Shown one piece after another: positions 25,464-33,783 of a stretch of DNA of 35,694 nt. Below the pieces are notes generated by a model. The model saw nothing but the letters and a program-made list of their open reading frames with translations. It was not told the origin of the DNA and made no database searches. This stretch comes from Enterococcus_G camelliae (GTDB lineage: Bacteria; Bacillota; Bacilli; Lactobacillales; Enterococcaceae), in contig NZ_JBHUMO010000071.1 in assembly GCF_042685105.1 (NCBI RefSeq), positions 1 to 35,694 on the forward strand, in the 5' to 3' direction. The first letter of the stretch is position 1. The number at the start of each line of letters is the position of its first letter. Position numbers and translations under genes: made by a program.

Positions 25464-26452
25464 TTTGTCACTTCCGTTTCTACAAATTGGATTCCTGGAC
25501 CAGGATAAGCCGCAATGATTTGTTTTTCCGCAAAAGAGGCTGCCAAAGCCGCTTGAATGGCTTGGACATTCTTTTTCTGGCAAAGTATTTTTACATTTGG
25601 ACCAGCATCCATGGTGAAGTAACAAGGAATCCCTTCTTGACGAAGCGTGCGCACGATTGTCATCGCACGTAAGCTGTCAGGGGACCAGTACGTAAATGGT
25701 GGAGTAGCTGCTAGCGTCGTGGCATGCATCTTTAGTCCGTTGGCTTCCATTGCTATCCCCAATTTTTGAAAATCGTGTGCTTGGATGGCTGCTTTGGCTA
25801 GTTGCAAATCCGTTTGAGCTTCTTCCACCCATTGTGGATAAAAGGCAGAGGTTTCGACAGTTCGTTGCATCCCTTCACGACTAGAGATGTCTTTTGGTTG
25901 ATCATTAATCAAAACGAACACCATCGCTAATTCCTTTTCCCAGCCCTGTGCATCAATAGGCACAGCATAAGAAGTAGCATCAGAATGTCCTCGCTCCCAC
26001 TCAACAAAACCTCCAAAAATGCTACGGCAAGCGGAACCTGAGCCTCTTCTGGCCAATTGAGATAACTCTTTTGGGGAGAGATTCAGAGCCAAAGCCTGAT
26101 TACAGGCACCTGCAAGAGCAGCTAATCCGCTAGCAGAAGAAGCTAAACCAGCAGCTGTTGGGACATGATTATGGCTGTGGATGACAGCAAAAAACGGGCA
26201 ATTGGCCCGTTTACGGACTAGATCTAGAAAAGTAGACACTTTCTTTGTAGCATTACGTGACTGTTCCATTCCATCTAAGTAAAAGACATCTTGTGTAAAA
26301 TTCTTTGAAAAAAGGACCTCTGTTTCGGTAAAAAATCCATCCAATGTCAGCGATAAACTGTTGTTTTTTGGTAAAATTAGTTCTGGATCCTCTTTTCCCC
26401 AATATTTAATTAAGGCGATATTTGTATAGGCACGCGCCTTCCCATTAAGCAT
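25460..26452 (-). CDS. mvaD: Diphosphomevalonate decarboxylase
   Basis: A 330-residue GHMP-family enzyme that decarboxylates mevalonate 5-diphosphate with ATP to isopentenyl diphosphate. ARAYTNIALIKYWGK, the ATP loop TAAGLASSASGLAALAGA, SGSACRSIFGGFVEW and FTMDAGPNVKIL are characteristic. An upstream in-frame ATG (26485) would add 11 residues that lie in mvk; ATG 26452 is preferred because it starts in register with the family and has GGGAG upstream. It overlaps the mvk stop by 8 bp. The substrate-binding lysine and ATP loop look intact. Confidence 0.95.
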   Translation of the reverse strand: MLNGKARAYTNIALIKYWGKEDPELILPKNNSLSLTLDGFFTETEVLFSKNFTQDVFYLDGMEQSRNATKKVSTFLDLVRKRANCPFFAVIHSHNHVPTAAGLASSASGLAALAGACNQALALNLSPKELSQLARRGSGSACRSIFGGFVEWERGHSDATSYAVPIDAQGWEKELAMVFVLINDQPKDISSREGMQRTVETSAFYPQWVEEAQTDLQLAKAAIQAHDFQKLGIAMEANGLKMHATTLAATPPFTYWSPDSLRAMTIVRTLRQEGIPCYFTMDAGPNVKILCQKKNVQAIQAALAASFAEKQIIAAYPGPGIQFVETEVTK

Positions 26453-27386
26453 ATTGATAAACTCCCAATCCTTGTAACCAAGCATCTTTTACTCCAGCTA
26501 CTTTTAATTTTCTGCCAATTCTTATGGCATCGTCTTTGCTTTTTGTTAAAACGATAAAGCAACCCCCACGACCGCCACCGGTTAATTTGGCACCTAGCGC
26601 CCCTTCAGCAAGAGCAAGGCGAATATAATTATTTAATTCTGAATTGCTAACATGCAATGAAGCCAACCGTAAATGGGCCTCAGTCATTAATAAGCCTAAT
26701 TCTTGTGGATGATTACTCATAATGGCATGTTGTGCATGCCTCGTCAAGCGTCCAATTTGCTGCAGATGATTGCTAGTAAACGCTTGGTCAACTTCATACA
26801 ATTCTGCAACCGATTTGACCGCTGCGCGTGTTTGTCCTTTTATTCCCGTGTCAGCAACTAACAAGTAAGCATCTAAGTGTAATGGAAAAGGAATGATTTC
26901 TTTATTTTTGAGGAAAAAAATAGGTTGGCTACCACTCGTTGCTGCAGCGTCGATACCGCTTGGATTCCCGTGAGCGATTTGTTCGGAAAAATTCACATAA
27001 AAGAGCAATTGCTCCTCCGTTAACGGACGATCTTGCCAGTCGAAGAAGGCACGTGTAATTGCAACGGCAACAGCTGCACTAGAACCCATTCCTCGTTCAG
27101 CAGGAATCGTACTATCAATTTGCAAATGAAAGGCTGACGCACCAAACTCTTTTTGCAGACGGGCAGTTAGCGCACGAATATTGGCCAAATTGTCAGGGGT
27201 ATCTGCAAGCTTTCCAGTATGGTAACTAGAAGTCACTGTATTTGTTGCTGTTGCTGATTCTGATAAGGTCGCCACAATTTTGGTACCATTAAAAGGAAAA
27301 GCAATTGCCGGTTCCCCATAAACCACAGCGTGCTCTCCCATCAGAATAATTTTTCCTGTTGCCTCACCTATACCGACGTCTTTCAT
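26445..27386 (-). CDS. mvk: Mevalonate kinase
   Basis: A 313-residue GHMP-family kinase, first step of this operon, converting mevalonate to mevalonate 5-phosphate. GEATGKIILMGEHAVVYGEPA at the N-terminus, the ATP loop IPAERGMGSSAAVAVAI, GNPSGIDAAAT with the catalytic Asp and the C-terminal GALGAKLTGGGRGGCFIVL are complete. ATG 27386 follows GAGGAG. The enzymes that make mevalonate (mvaE, mvaS) are not in the window; in enterococci they are encoded elsewhere. It leads a four-gene unit in which every junction overlaps by 4 to 8 bp. Confidence 0.96.
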   Translation of the reverse strand: MKDVGIGEATGKIILMGEHAVVYGEPAIAFPFNGTKIVATLSESATATNTVTSSYHTGKLADTPDNLANIRALTARLQKEFGASAFHLQIDSTIPAERGMGSSAAVAVAITRAFFDWQDRPLTEEQLLFYVNFSEQIAHGNPSGIDAAATSGSQPIFFLKNKEIIPFPLHLDAYLLVADTGIKGQTRAAVKSVAELYEVDQAFTSNHLQQIGRLTRHAQHAIMSNHPQELGLLMTEAHLRLASLHVSNSELNNYIRLALAEGALGAKLTGGGRGGCFIVLTKSKDDAIRIGRKLKVAGVKDAWLQGLGVYQYA

Positions 27387-27431
27387 AATTCTCCTCTTTC
27401 ATTTTTGTCATATCAAATAAACCCAGGATTC

Positions 27432-27460
27432 ATTTTACTAGATTCTAGCTGATACGTTAA
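27432..27460 (-). promoter_or_regulatory. Predicted promoter of the mevalonate operon
   Basis: On the minus strand: -35 TTAACG (27455-27460), 17 bp, -10 TAAAAT (27432-27437). The spacer contains the palindrome CTAGATTCTAG (27438-27448), a possible operator. Distance to the mvk ATG is about 45 bp. Confidence 0.6.
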
Positions 27461-27535
27461 GCTTTCAGCCTATTTTTCTTAAAAAAAAAGCAATTTCTTA
27501 AGAAAGAGGTTTACTTTTTTTATCACTCTCTTCCG

Positions 27536-27565
27536 TTGACGGGCGTTTTTTTGGTGAGGTATAGT
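27536..27565 (+). promoter_or_regulatory. Predicted promoter of the deoxynucleoside kinase gene
   Basis: TTGACG (27536-27541), 18 bp, TATAGT (27560-27565), 55 bp before the start codon. Divergent from the mevalonate operon promoter. Confidence 0.7.
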
Positions 27566-27619
27566 AGATAAGTTGAAGGATGAGTCATCATTCATTGTAA
27601 AGAAAATTGGAGGAAAACA

Positions 27620-28258
27620 ATGATTGTATTAGCAGGGACAATCGGTGCTGGCAAGTCCAGTTTAACCGCAATGTTGGCAGAGCATTTAGGGAGTGAAGCC
27701 TTTTATGAGTCAGTAGAGGATAATGAGGTCTTGCCACTTTTTTATGCTGAACCGCAGAAATACGCTTTTTTATTACAAATTTATTTTTTAAACAAACGTT
27801 TTGATAGTATCAAGCGAGCACTTTCTGATAAAAATAATGTCTTGGATCGATCTATTTATGAGGATTCATTGCTGTTTCATTTAAATGCGGATTTAGGAAG
27901 AGCTACGGCGACAGAAGTAACAGTATACGATGAACTGTTAGCCAATATGTTAGAAGAGTTACCTAATATCTCGCAAAAGAAGCATCCAGATTTGTTGGTT
28001 CATATCCGCATTTCATTTGATACGATGCTCCAACGAATTGCTAAAAGAGGCCGACCTTATGAACAAATCAATCATGATCCGGGTCTATTTGCATACTATC
28101 GTGAGTTGAATAAGCGATATGATCAATGGTATGATGCGTACGATGCAAGTCCGAAAATCCAAATCGACGGTGATGCGTTAAATTTTGTAGAAAGTACACA
28201 AGCCGCGAAAGTGGTTCTGAGTCACATCGATCAAGCGCTTAAAGAAATCAGAATGTAG
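27620..28258 (+). CDS. Deoxynucleoside kinase (dGK/dAK family)
   Basis: A 212-residue kinase that phosphorylates deoxynucleosides in salvage. The P-loop GTIGAGKSSLT is at residues 6-16; ESVEDNEVLPLFY, the DRSIYEDSLLF motif with the ERS-like catalytic arginine, and the lid region KRGRPYEQ fit the Lactobacillus dAK/dGK group. Substrate preference (dA, dG or dC) cannot be told by eye. The ATG follows GGAGGAAAAC. Single gene, with terminator at 28299. Confidence 0.92.
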   Translation: MIVLAGTIGAGKSSLTAMLAEHLGSEAFYESVEDNEVLPLFYAEPQKYAFLLQIYFLNKRFDSIKRALSDKNNVLDRSIYEDSLLFHLNADLGRATATEVTVYDELLANMLEELPNISQKKHPDLLVHIRISFDTMLQRIAKRGRPYEQINHDPGLFAYYRELNKRYDQWYDAYDASPKIQIDGDALNFVESTQAAKVVLSHIDQALKEIRM

Positions 28259-28298
28259 TGTTGAATGACCAATGGTGAAAACGAAAAAAAATGAACAA

Positions 28299-28341
28299 GA
28301 GACGAATGGAAGCTGCAAAAAAGCCATCCGTTTCTTTTTTT
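28299..28341 (+). terminator. Terminator after the deoxynucleoside kinase gene
   Basis: GAGACGAATGG (28299-28309) pairs with CCATCCGTTTC (28324-28334), with one mismatch and one wobble, followed by T7. Confidence 0.8.
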
Positions 28342-28353
28342 GAAACAAAATAC

Positions 28354-28408
28354 TTTTCAAGTAATCGCTTTTTCGTTATAGTTGATTAGTCAATTGTTGA
28401 TTAGTCAA
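28354..28408 (+). promoter_or_regulatory. MarR operon promoter with tandem operator
   Basis: -35 TTTTCA (28354-28359), 17 bp, -10 TATAGT (28377-28382). Directly downstream are two identical copies of TTGATTAGTCAA (28382-28393 and 28397-28408), each nearly palindromic (TTGA-N4-TCAA), spaced 15 bp start to start. This placement over the transcription start is typical of autorepression by a MarR dimer. Confidence 0.8.
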
Positions 28409-28427
28409 ATTAAGAAAGGAGCCGCAG

Positions 28428-28835
28428 ATGGAATTAAGGGAAGTGAGTCAATTACTTTATCAATTGAAGCTTGCCACTCAAGAAACGACAACCAAGTTTG
28501 AAAGAGAAACAGGTTTTAGTATTACTCGTTATGAATTAATGCTGTACCTTCAAGAACAGGGTGAGTGTTCTCAGACGACTTTGCAGAACGAATTACAAAT
28601 TGATAGCGCAGCGGTTACGCGACATTTAAAAATCCTGGAAGAGAAGCAATACGTGCTTCGGGAAAGAAACAAGGAAAACAATCGAGAAATTGTCGTGAAG
28701 TTAACAGCAAAAGCGCGCAAAGAATTAGAACAATGTCAATCGGAACATGCACCATCATGTAACAAAAAATTAATTTCCCTCAGCGATGATGAAGGGGAAC
28801 TATTATTGCAGTTATTAAAAAAAATCGTAAAATGA
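28428..28835 (+). CDS. MarR-family transcriptional regulator
   Basis: A 135-residue winged-helix regulator. The DNA-binding core runs from about 30 to 95: SITRYELMLYLQEQ, then LQNELQIDSAAVTRHLKILEEK as recognition helix and a wing (LRERNKENNREIVVKLT). There are cysteines at about 44, 104 and 115 (QGECSQ, EQCQSE, APSCNK), so thiol sensing as in OhrR/YodB is conceivable but unproven. Start ATG 28428 follows AAAGGAG. It precedes a nitroreductase 14 bp downstream and an ABM monooxygenase, a set often induced by quinones or other electrophiles; the tandem operator upstream suggests it represses the whole unit. Confidence 0.9.
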   Translation: MELREVSQLLYQLKLATQETTTKFERETGFSITRYELMLYLQEQGECSQTTLQNELQIDSAAVTRHLKILEEKQYVLRERNKENNREIVVKLTAKARKELEQCQSEHAPSCNKKLISLSDDEGELLLQLLKKIVK

Positions 28836-28849
28836 AAGAGGAATAAAAA

Positions 28850-29488
28850 ATGACAAAAATTAACGAAACAAGCAGTTTTTCAGAAATGGTATTTGGAAGA
28901 AAATCTGTTCGTGTGTATGACGAAACAGTCAAGATTTCTCACGAAGAAATGTTAGAAATGATTCAAGAATCAACCACTGCACCTTCTTCCGTGAATATGC
29001 AACCTTGGCGTTTTGTTGTCGTAGAAAGCGATGAACAAAAAGCAAAATTGAAACCATTGATTCGTTTCAATACGCGTCAAAATGATACATCTGCTGCGAT
29101 GGTTTTAATTTTTGGTGATATGCAATGTTATGAATTAGGCGAAGAAATTTATAATCAAGCAGTCGAAGAAGGAAAAATGCCTGCAGAAGTTCGTGATCAA
29201 CAATTAGCAGCAATTATCCCTTACTACAAAAACTTTACAAGACAACAAATGAACGATGTAGTGAAAATCGATGCCAGTCTTGCTGCGATGCAATTAATGC
29301 TAGTTGCACGAGCTCATGGCTATGAAACCAATCCAATTGGTGGATTTGAAGCAGACTTGTTAGCAGAAGCAATGGGCTTGGATAAAGAACGCTATGTTCC
29401 TGTAATGATTGTATCAATCGGAAAAGCTGCAGAAGAAGGCTATACTTCTGTTCGTTTAGCAGCAGATAAAGTGACTGAATTTAAATAA
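28850..29488 (+). CDS. Nitroreductase family protein
   Basis: A 212-residue FMN-dependent oxidoreductase fold. GRKSVRVYDETVKIS at the N-terminus, ESTTAPSSVNMQPWRFVVV (FMN phosphate contact) and the C-terminal NPIGGF and VPVMIVSIGKAAE are family signatures. Likely reduces quinones, nitro compounds or similar with NAD(P)H; the substrate is not predictable. It lies 14 bp after the MarR gene, and the ABM gene begins 14 bp later. RBS GAAAGAGG. Together these look like a small electrophile-stress operon. Confidence 0.9.
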   Translation: MTKINETSSFSEMVFGRKSVRVYDETVKISHEEMLEMIQESTTAPSSVNMQPWRFVVVESDEQKAKLKPLIRFNTRQNDTSAAMVLIFGDMQCYELGEEIYNQAVEEGKMPAEVRDQQLAAIIPYYKNFTRQQMNDVVKIDASLAAMQLMLVARAHGYETNPIGGFEADLLAEAMGLDKERYVPVMIVSIGKAAEEGYTSVRLAADKVTEFK

Positions 29489-29502
29489 AGGGGAACGGGA
29501 TT

Positions 29503-29790
29503 ATGCTCTACATTGAAGCCAAATTTTTCATTAAAGACGACCAAAGAGAGTTTTTTTTGAATGATATTCTGCCATTAATGGAAACGGCTCGTCAGGAAGA
29601 AGGGTGTCTTGATTATCATTTGTATGAATCATTCGAAGAACCCAATCAATTCGTGATGACCGAAAAATGGGCGAACCAAGAGGCCATTGATAATCACAAC
29701 AAGCAACCTTTGTTATTAAATTTATTTGGTCACATGAAAGAATATGCCAAAAAGCCAACCGTTGTGAATGTATTTTCAAAGGAGGAATAA
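29503..29790 (+). CDS. Antibiotic biosynthesis monooxygenase (ABM) domain protein
   Basis: A 95-residue single-domain protein of the dimeric alpha-beta barrel superfamily. AKFFIKDDQREFFLNDILPLMETARQEEGCLDYHLYES, then FVMTEKWANQEAIDNHNKQP, matches ABM/YgiN-type proteins, associated with quinol oxidation in other bacteria. Third gene of the MarR-led unit, 3 bp before the DUF1304 gene, with GGGGAACGGG as binding site. Activity is inferred from the family only. Confidence 0.88.
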   Translation: MLYIEAKFFIKDDQREFFLNDILPLMETARQEEGCLDYHLYESFEEPNQFVMTEKWANQEAIDNHNKQPLLLNLFGHMKEYAKKPTVVNVFSKEE

Positions 29791-29793
29791 AAC

Positions 29794-30153
29794 ATGTCAA
29801 TTTTATCAGTTGTTCTAATTGTTTTAGTTGCGCTCGAATTTTTCTACATTATGTATCTGGAGACCTTTGCACCAACGTCTGACGCTACAAGTCGTGTTTT
29901 CAATCTGACAAAAGATGAGTTAAGCAGAGATTCAGTCCAAACGCTATTTAAAAATCAAGGGGTTTACAATGGATTAATCGGTGTCGGCTTACTATACAGC
30001 GTCTTTATTTCTGGGGCATCACTTGAATTGAGTCGCCTATTGTTGGTATACATCATTTTGGTTGCTCTATATGGTAGTTTCACAAGTGACAAAAAAATTA
30101 TTTTGACACAAGGTGGATTAGCGATACTTGCGCTGATTACAACATTTTTTTAA
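29794..30153 (+). CDS. DUF1304 family membrane protein
   Basis: A 119-residue protein with four hydrophobic helices. The pattern ALEFFYIMYLETFAP near the N-terminus and NQGVYNGLIGVGLLY in the middle are typical of the DUF1304 family, whose function is unknown. It follows the ABM gene by 3 bp, with AAAGGAGG overlapping that gene's end, so it belongs to the MarR-nitroreductase unit. The terminator at 30187 ends the transcript. Confidence 0.88.
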   Translation: MSILSVVLIVLVALEFFYIMYLETFAPTSDATSRVFNLTKDELSRDSVQTLFKNQGVYNGLIGVGLLYSVFISGASLELSRLLLVYIILVALYGSFTSDKKIILTQGGLAILALITTFF

Positions 30154-30186
30154 GTGAGCCAGTCTTACAATGAAGTTGCATTTTAA

Positions 30187-30237
30187 ACAACGGTCTTATT
30201 CCGAGTTTCTGTCGGAGTGAGGCCGTTGTCTTTTTTT
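30187..30237 (+). terminator. Terminator after the MarR-nitroreductase unit
   Basis: ACAACGG (30187-30193) pairs with CCGTTGT (30223-30229), with an inner ATTCCGA / TCGGAGT stem, followed by T7. Confidence 0.85.
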
Positions 30238-30305
30238 GTCGTTCGCATTTTTTGTTAAAAAAAATGAGCAACTGTTGTGAAACTAACAGAAATGTAAGGT
30301 AACTA

Positions 30306-30330
30306 CTTTCTATGATCTTGGCGTAGAAAG
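30306..30330. promoter_or_regulatory. Inverted repeat upstream of the efflux operon
   Basis: CTTTCTA (30306-30312) and TAGAAAG (30324-30330) are perfect inverted arms spaced 11 bp, about 65 bp before the adaptor start codon. A clear promoter was not assigned. It may be an operator. Confidence 0.4.
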
Positions 30331-30396
30331 ACACATACTCCCATGATAAGATAAATAGAACGGTTTCTATTTTATTAAATTTAAAAGAGGTGGAGT

Positions 30397-31530
30397 ATGA
30401 AGAAAAAGTGGCTAATTTGGGGTTCAGTTTTAATCGTATTGCTTGGGGGGGCTGGGATTTGGTATGGAATAAAACACGCAGGATCTTCTGATACAGAAGC
30501 AAGCAAGGCTACAAAGGAAAATTTGGAGATTACCTATTTCGACGTTCCTGAGATGGATCAAGTGTATATTAATGGAAAAGTTCAACCGGAACAATCGCAA
30601 GCCTACACTTTAGGAGATGAAAATAAAGTCGTTCCAACAATCAAGGTTCAAAATGGACAAGTAGTAGATGCTGGAACGGTCTTATATGAAGTTGAGGATC
30701 TAGCAGTGACAAGTGAGGTTGAAAATCAAACGAATGCGTTGACCCGGCAAGCGAATCGCAAAGTTGCGCTCTATGGCAAGTGGAACCGAGCCATTGAGCA
30801 ATGGAAAAAAACATCTGAAGAGGAACGAACTACAACAAAAGAAGAATTGGATAACCAATACCAAACAGAACTAGATACGATTCTAGAAGAAGAACAATAT
30901 ATTAATGAAACACTTGCTGATTTAAATGAAAAGCAAATTATTCAAACAACGGCTGATTTTAAAGGAAAGGTAGCTATTCCAGAAGTAAAAGAAGCTAATA
31001 CACCAATCATGCGATTGATATCCGAGACATTGTATGTTGCCGGTACAGTGAATGAAAAAGATCTTGAAAAAATTCAAGTGAATCAAAAGGCCAATTTAAC
31101 GATTGTTTCAAATGGCACAACATTGTCTGGTCATATTCAATATATTGATGCCAACCCACCAGAACAAAATGGTGAGGCCAGTGGTGATGGGGCCCAAGCT
31201 GCCAATTTATCTAGTTACAAAGTGAAATTAAGTATTGACGAACCTGAAAAGGTAAAAAATGGGTACCATATTCAAGCCGCTATCAATGTGGGAGAGGAAA
31301 CACCTATTTTTATTCCGACGGCAGCCATTCATCAAGAAGGAGACACTAGTTATGTCCTTGTCAATGACTTTGGTTCTGTGATTCGTAAAACCATTGTCCT
31401 AGCTGAAGAAGAGGGGGAGACAACCCACATCGTTTCAGGATTAGAAGCAGGCGATCGCATCATCGTTTCATCTAAAACGGAAGTAAAAGAAGGGGATGTC
31501 ATTGATACCACATCCACTGATATAGAATAG
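30397..31530 (+). CDS. Efflux system periplasmic-adaptor-like subunit (HlyD/MacA type)
   Basis: A 377-residue membrane-fusion-protein homologue of a tripartite-style ABC export system. An N-terminal signal anchor (about residues 4-24) is followed by a lipoyl half (VVPTIKVQNGQVVDAGTVLYEVED), a helical hairpin rich in Glu, Gln and Thr (about 105-180), the second lipoyl half (FKGKVAIPEVK), and beta-barrel and membrane-proximal domains (LYVAGTVNEKDLEKIQVNQKA; IFIPTAAIHQEGDTSYVLV). It is 12 bp ahead of the ATPase gene. In Gram-positives such adaptors pair with MacB-like transporters exporting peptides or antibiotics. RBS AGAGGTGG. Substrate unknown. Confidence 0.9.
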   Translation: MKKKWLIWGSVLIVLLGGAGIWYGIKHAGSSDTEASKATKENLEITYFDVPEMDQVYINGKVQPEQSQAYTLGDENKVVPTIKVQNGQVVDAGTVLYEVEDLAVTSEVENQTNALTRQANRKVALYGKWNRAIEQWKKTSEEERTTTKEELDNQYQTELDTILEEEQYINETLADLNEKQIIQTTADFKGKVAIPEVKEANTPIMRLISETLYVAGTVNEKDLEKIQVNQKANLTIVSNGTTLSGHIQYIDANPPEQNGEASGDGAQAANLSSYKVKLSIDEPEKVKNGYHIQAAINVGEETPIFIPTAAIHQEGDTSYVLVNDFGSVIRKTIVLAEEEGETTHIVSGLEAGDRIIVSSKTEVKEGDVIDTTSTDIE

Positions 31531-31542
31531 GAGGAGAAAGCG

Positions 31543-32277
31543 ATGGAAAAGAAGCAAACTCCTCTTATCGAAATGACCGGTATGAACAAGTATTTTACGA
31601 TGGGCAAAGAACAATTGCATGTACTAAAAGAGTTGGATTTAACCATTTATCAAGGTGAATTTATTATGATTATGGGTAAGTCAGGTAGTGGCAAAACAAC
31701 ATTGATGAATATCATTGGTTTCCTTGATCGAGCAAATAGTGGAACCTATTGTTTTCAAGGAAAAAATGTTTCTACATTAAATGAGAATACCAAATCAAGT
31801 TATCGCAATCGGCATTTGGGTTTCATTTTCCAACAATTTTTCTTGATTCAATCGTTAAATATTCGTCAAAATATTGAGTTGCCTTGTGTGTATGAAGGAG
31901 AGAAAAACCGAAAAGAGCAACGGAAATTGTCGGAAGCACTTCTTGAAGTAGTCGGACTTGCAAGCAAAAAAACGGCAAAAGTGACGGAATTATCAGGAGG
32001 ACAGCAACAAAGAGTAGCAATTGCACGAGCATTGGTGAATGATCCGGTGTTGATTATGGCAGATGAACCAACTGGGGCCTTAGATACGGAAACGAGTCGC
32101 GATATCATGGAGTTACTAACGGACTTGAATCAAAAAGGAAAAACAATTGTCATGGTGACGCATGACGAAGATTTAAAAAAATACGCAACGCGCGTCATTC
32201 ATATGAAGGACGGTCGCTTCGAAACAGAGGAGGTTGTCTCTCATGATTCGAAATCTTATGATAACAACCTTGCTTAG
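31543..32277 (+). CDS. ABC transporter ATP-binding protein (MacB/LolD type)
   Basis: A 244-residue ATPase of the MacB/LolD/FtsE group. Walker A GKSGSGKTT (about residues 46-54), Q loop FIFQQFFL, signature LSGGQQQRVAIARAL, Walker B VLIMADEPTGALD and the H loop VTHDED are intact. It lies between the adaptor and the permease; the permease start codon falls 35 bp inside its 3' end. RBS AGGAGGAG. It powers the exporter; the substrate is not known. Confidence 0.95.
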   Translation: MEKKQTPLIEMTGMNKYFTMGKEQLHVLKELDLTIYQGEFIMIMGKSGSGKTTLMNIIGFLDRANSGTYCFQGKNVSTLNENTKSSYRNRHLGFIFQQFFLIQSLNIRQNIELPCVYEGEKNRKEQRKLSEALLEVVGLASKKTAKVTELSGGQQQRVAIARALVNDPVLIMADEPTGALDTETSRDIMELLTDLNQKGKTIVMVTHDEDLKKYATRVIHMKDGRFETEEVVSHDSKSYDNNLA

Positions 32278-33472
32278 CATTCGCGCACATAAATTACGTG
32301 TGTTCTTGACGATGATTGGGATTATCATTGGCATTGCATCGGTAGTTACCATTTCCACTTTGGGAGAAGGAATGAAAAAGCAAGTCGTGGATGCTACCAA
32401 TAAGAGCTTGTCAGCCAATGAATTAAAATTAAAGTATATTCCCAGTGATCAGGCGGAAGAAGAGTATACGTTTAATGATGGCACAGAGTTTTCTTTTAGC
32501 AAAATTGATATGAAACGTGTTCGTGATATTGAAGGGGTCGAAACCATCTATCCGCTCTATGATAGTGGCATGGGAAGTGGTGTCATCGATGGGATGCTAG
32601 ATTATTTTGGGTTACAAGCCTACTTGAATATTGCCCCTAACCCTGGTGAAAACGAGGTGGTTTACGGTCGAGATTTTCGTTCTTCAGATAGTGGAAAAGA
32701 CGTTATTTTACTCAGACAAGATATTGTAGAACAACAATTAGGTGATACGATAACGGCTGAAGAATTGGTGAATCAAGCTGTTTCGATAGGAGGCAGAATG
32801 TTTAAGGTTATCGGCATTCTCCCAGTGTTTGACTATGAGAATGCAACGATGTCAACTGACTGGAATCTAGCACAGAGTAACTTTGTACCTAAAGATGCGT
32901 ACAATGAGCTGACTCAGTTGAAACCAATAACCACAATTGTTTTCAAACTAAGAGAAGGCACTGATCGGCAACAAGTGATTGATCAAGCGACCACCATTTT
33001 AATGGAAGCACATGAGGAAATTCAAGGTGCCTTTGGTGAAGATAATCAAGAAAAGAAAAATATGGAAGAAATCCAAGCATCCATTGGCAGTATGACGATG
33101 TTTTTGATGGCTATTACAGCTATTTCTCTTTTAGTAGGCGGGATTGGTGTAATGAATATTATGTATGTATCTGTCACTGAACGAAAACGGGAAATAGGGA
33201 TTCGAAGAGCCATCGGGGCCAAACCAAGAATGATTTTATGGCAATTTTTACTTGAATCGGCGTTTATCACGCTGTTAGGTGGTTTTCTCGGGGTGGCATT
33301 AGGATATGGGCTATCAGTGATTATTGGTGGCTATATTGATATAACCCCCGTCATGACAGTGCCAATCTTTGCTATTTCGACAGGAGTTTCAACGTTGACT
33401 GGCCTTGTCTTTGGAATTATTCCTGCCTTTAGTGCAGCAAGAATGGATCCGATTAAAGCAATTTATCAATAA
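32243..33472 (+). CDS. ABC transporter permease (MacB/FtsX type)
   Basis: A 409-residue permease with one N-terminal helix (about 18-40: VFLTMIGIIIGIASVVTI), a large extracytoplasmic MacB_PCD-like domain (about 45-275), then three C-terminal FtsX-type helices (about 280-400: SLLVGGIGVMNIMYVSVTERKREIGIRRAIGA, then ESAFITLLGGFLG, then LTGLVFGIIPAFSAARMDPIKAI). An in-frame TTG at 32234 exists, but ATG 32243 has AGGAGG at 32228-32233 and fits the family better. The start overlaps the ATPase gene by 35 bp. With the two preceding genes it forms a MacAB-like exporter, perhaps for antimicrobial peptides. Confidence 0.93.
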   Translation: MIRNLMITTLLSIRAHKLRVFLTMIGIIIGIASVVTISTLGEGMKKQVVDATNKSLSANELKLKYIPSDQAEEEYTFNDGTEFSFSKIDMKRVRDIEGVETIYPLYDSGMGSGVIDGMLDYFGLQAYLNIAPNPGENEVVYGRDFRSSDSGKDVILLRQDIVEQQLGDTITAEELVNQAVSIGGRMFKVIGILPVFDYENATMSTDWNLAQSNFVPKDAYNELTQLKPITTIVFKLREGTDRQQVIDQATTILMEAHEEIQGAFGEDNQEKKNMEEIQASIGSMTMFLMAITAISLLVGGIGVMNIMYVSVTERKREIGIRRAIGAKPRMILWQFLLESAFITLLGGFLGVALGYGLSVIIGGYIDITPVMTVPIFAISTGVSTLTGLVFGIIPAFSAARMDPIKAIYQ

Positions 33473-33783
33473 CCAATGTCAGTTAAAATTTGGCTAGTAT
33501 GAAATAAATTTTTTACAAAAACGATGATAGTCTGCGTCTTTCTCGGTACAAAATAAGACGTAGACTATTTATAGAACGATAGCAAAAAAATTTTTTTTTC
33601 GGCCTTTTCTGGAAGGATGAACAAAAATTGCTTAATTGCAATATCAAATGCATAAAAAAATTAAAAAACCTTTATAGACAGTGAATTACTCAATAATCCA
33701 GTGTTACCAACGGTTTAACCCTTGTCTGGCAGTAAGATGTCTCTTACCTTTTTTTTGGTGGATTGTTGGTGGTTCCGATTATT
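33473..33783. other. Intergenic, efflux operon to transposase remnant
   Basis: No gene seen. It contains the hairpin at 33526-33570 and an AT-rich tract with a run of nine T residues near 33591. The part after about 33660 probably belongs to the decayed insertion sequence at 33784-33947. Confidence 0.5.
33526..33570 (+). terminator. Probable terminator after the efflux operon
   Basis: GATAGTCTGCGTCTT (33526-33540) pairs with AAGACGTAGACTATT (33555-33569) with two wobbles. The following sequence is only weakly T-rich. Confidence 0.6.

Noticed and set aside
30137..30502. Minus-strand frame of 121 codons before the efflux operon
   Set aside because: Runs through a terminator and antisense to the adaptor's signal anchor; no RBS or protein features.
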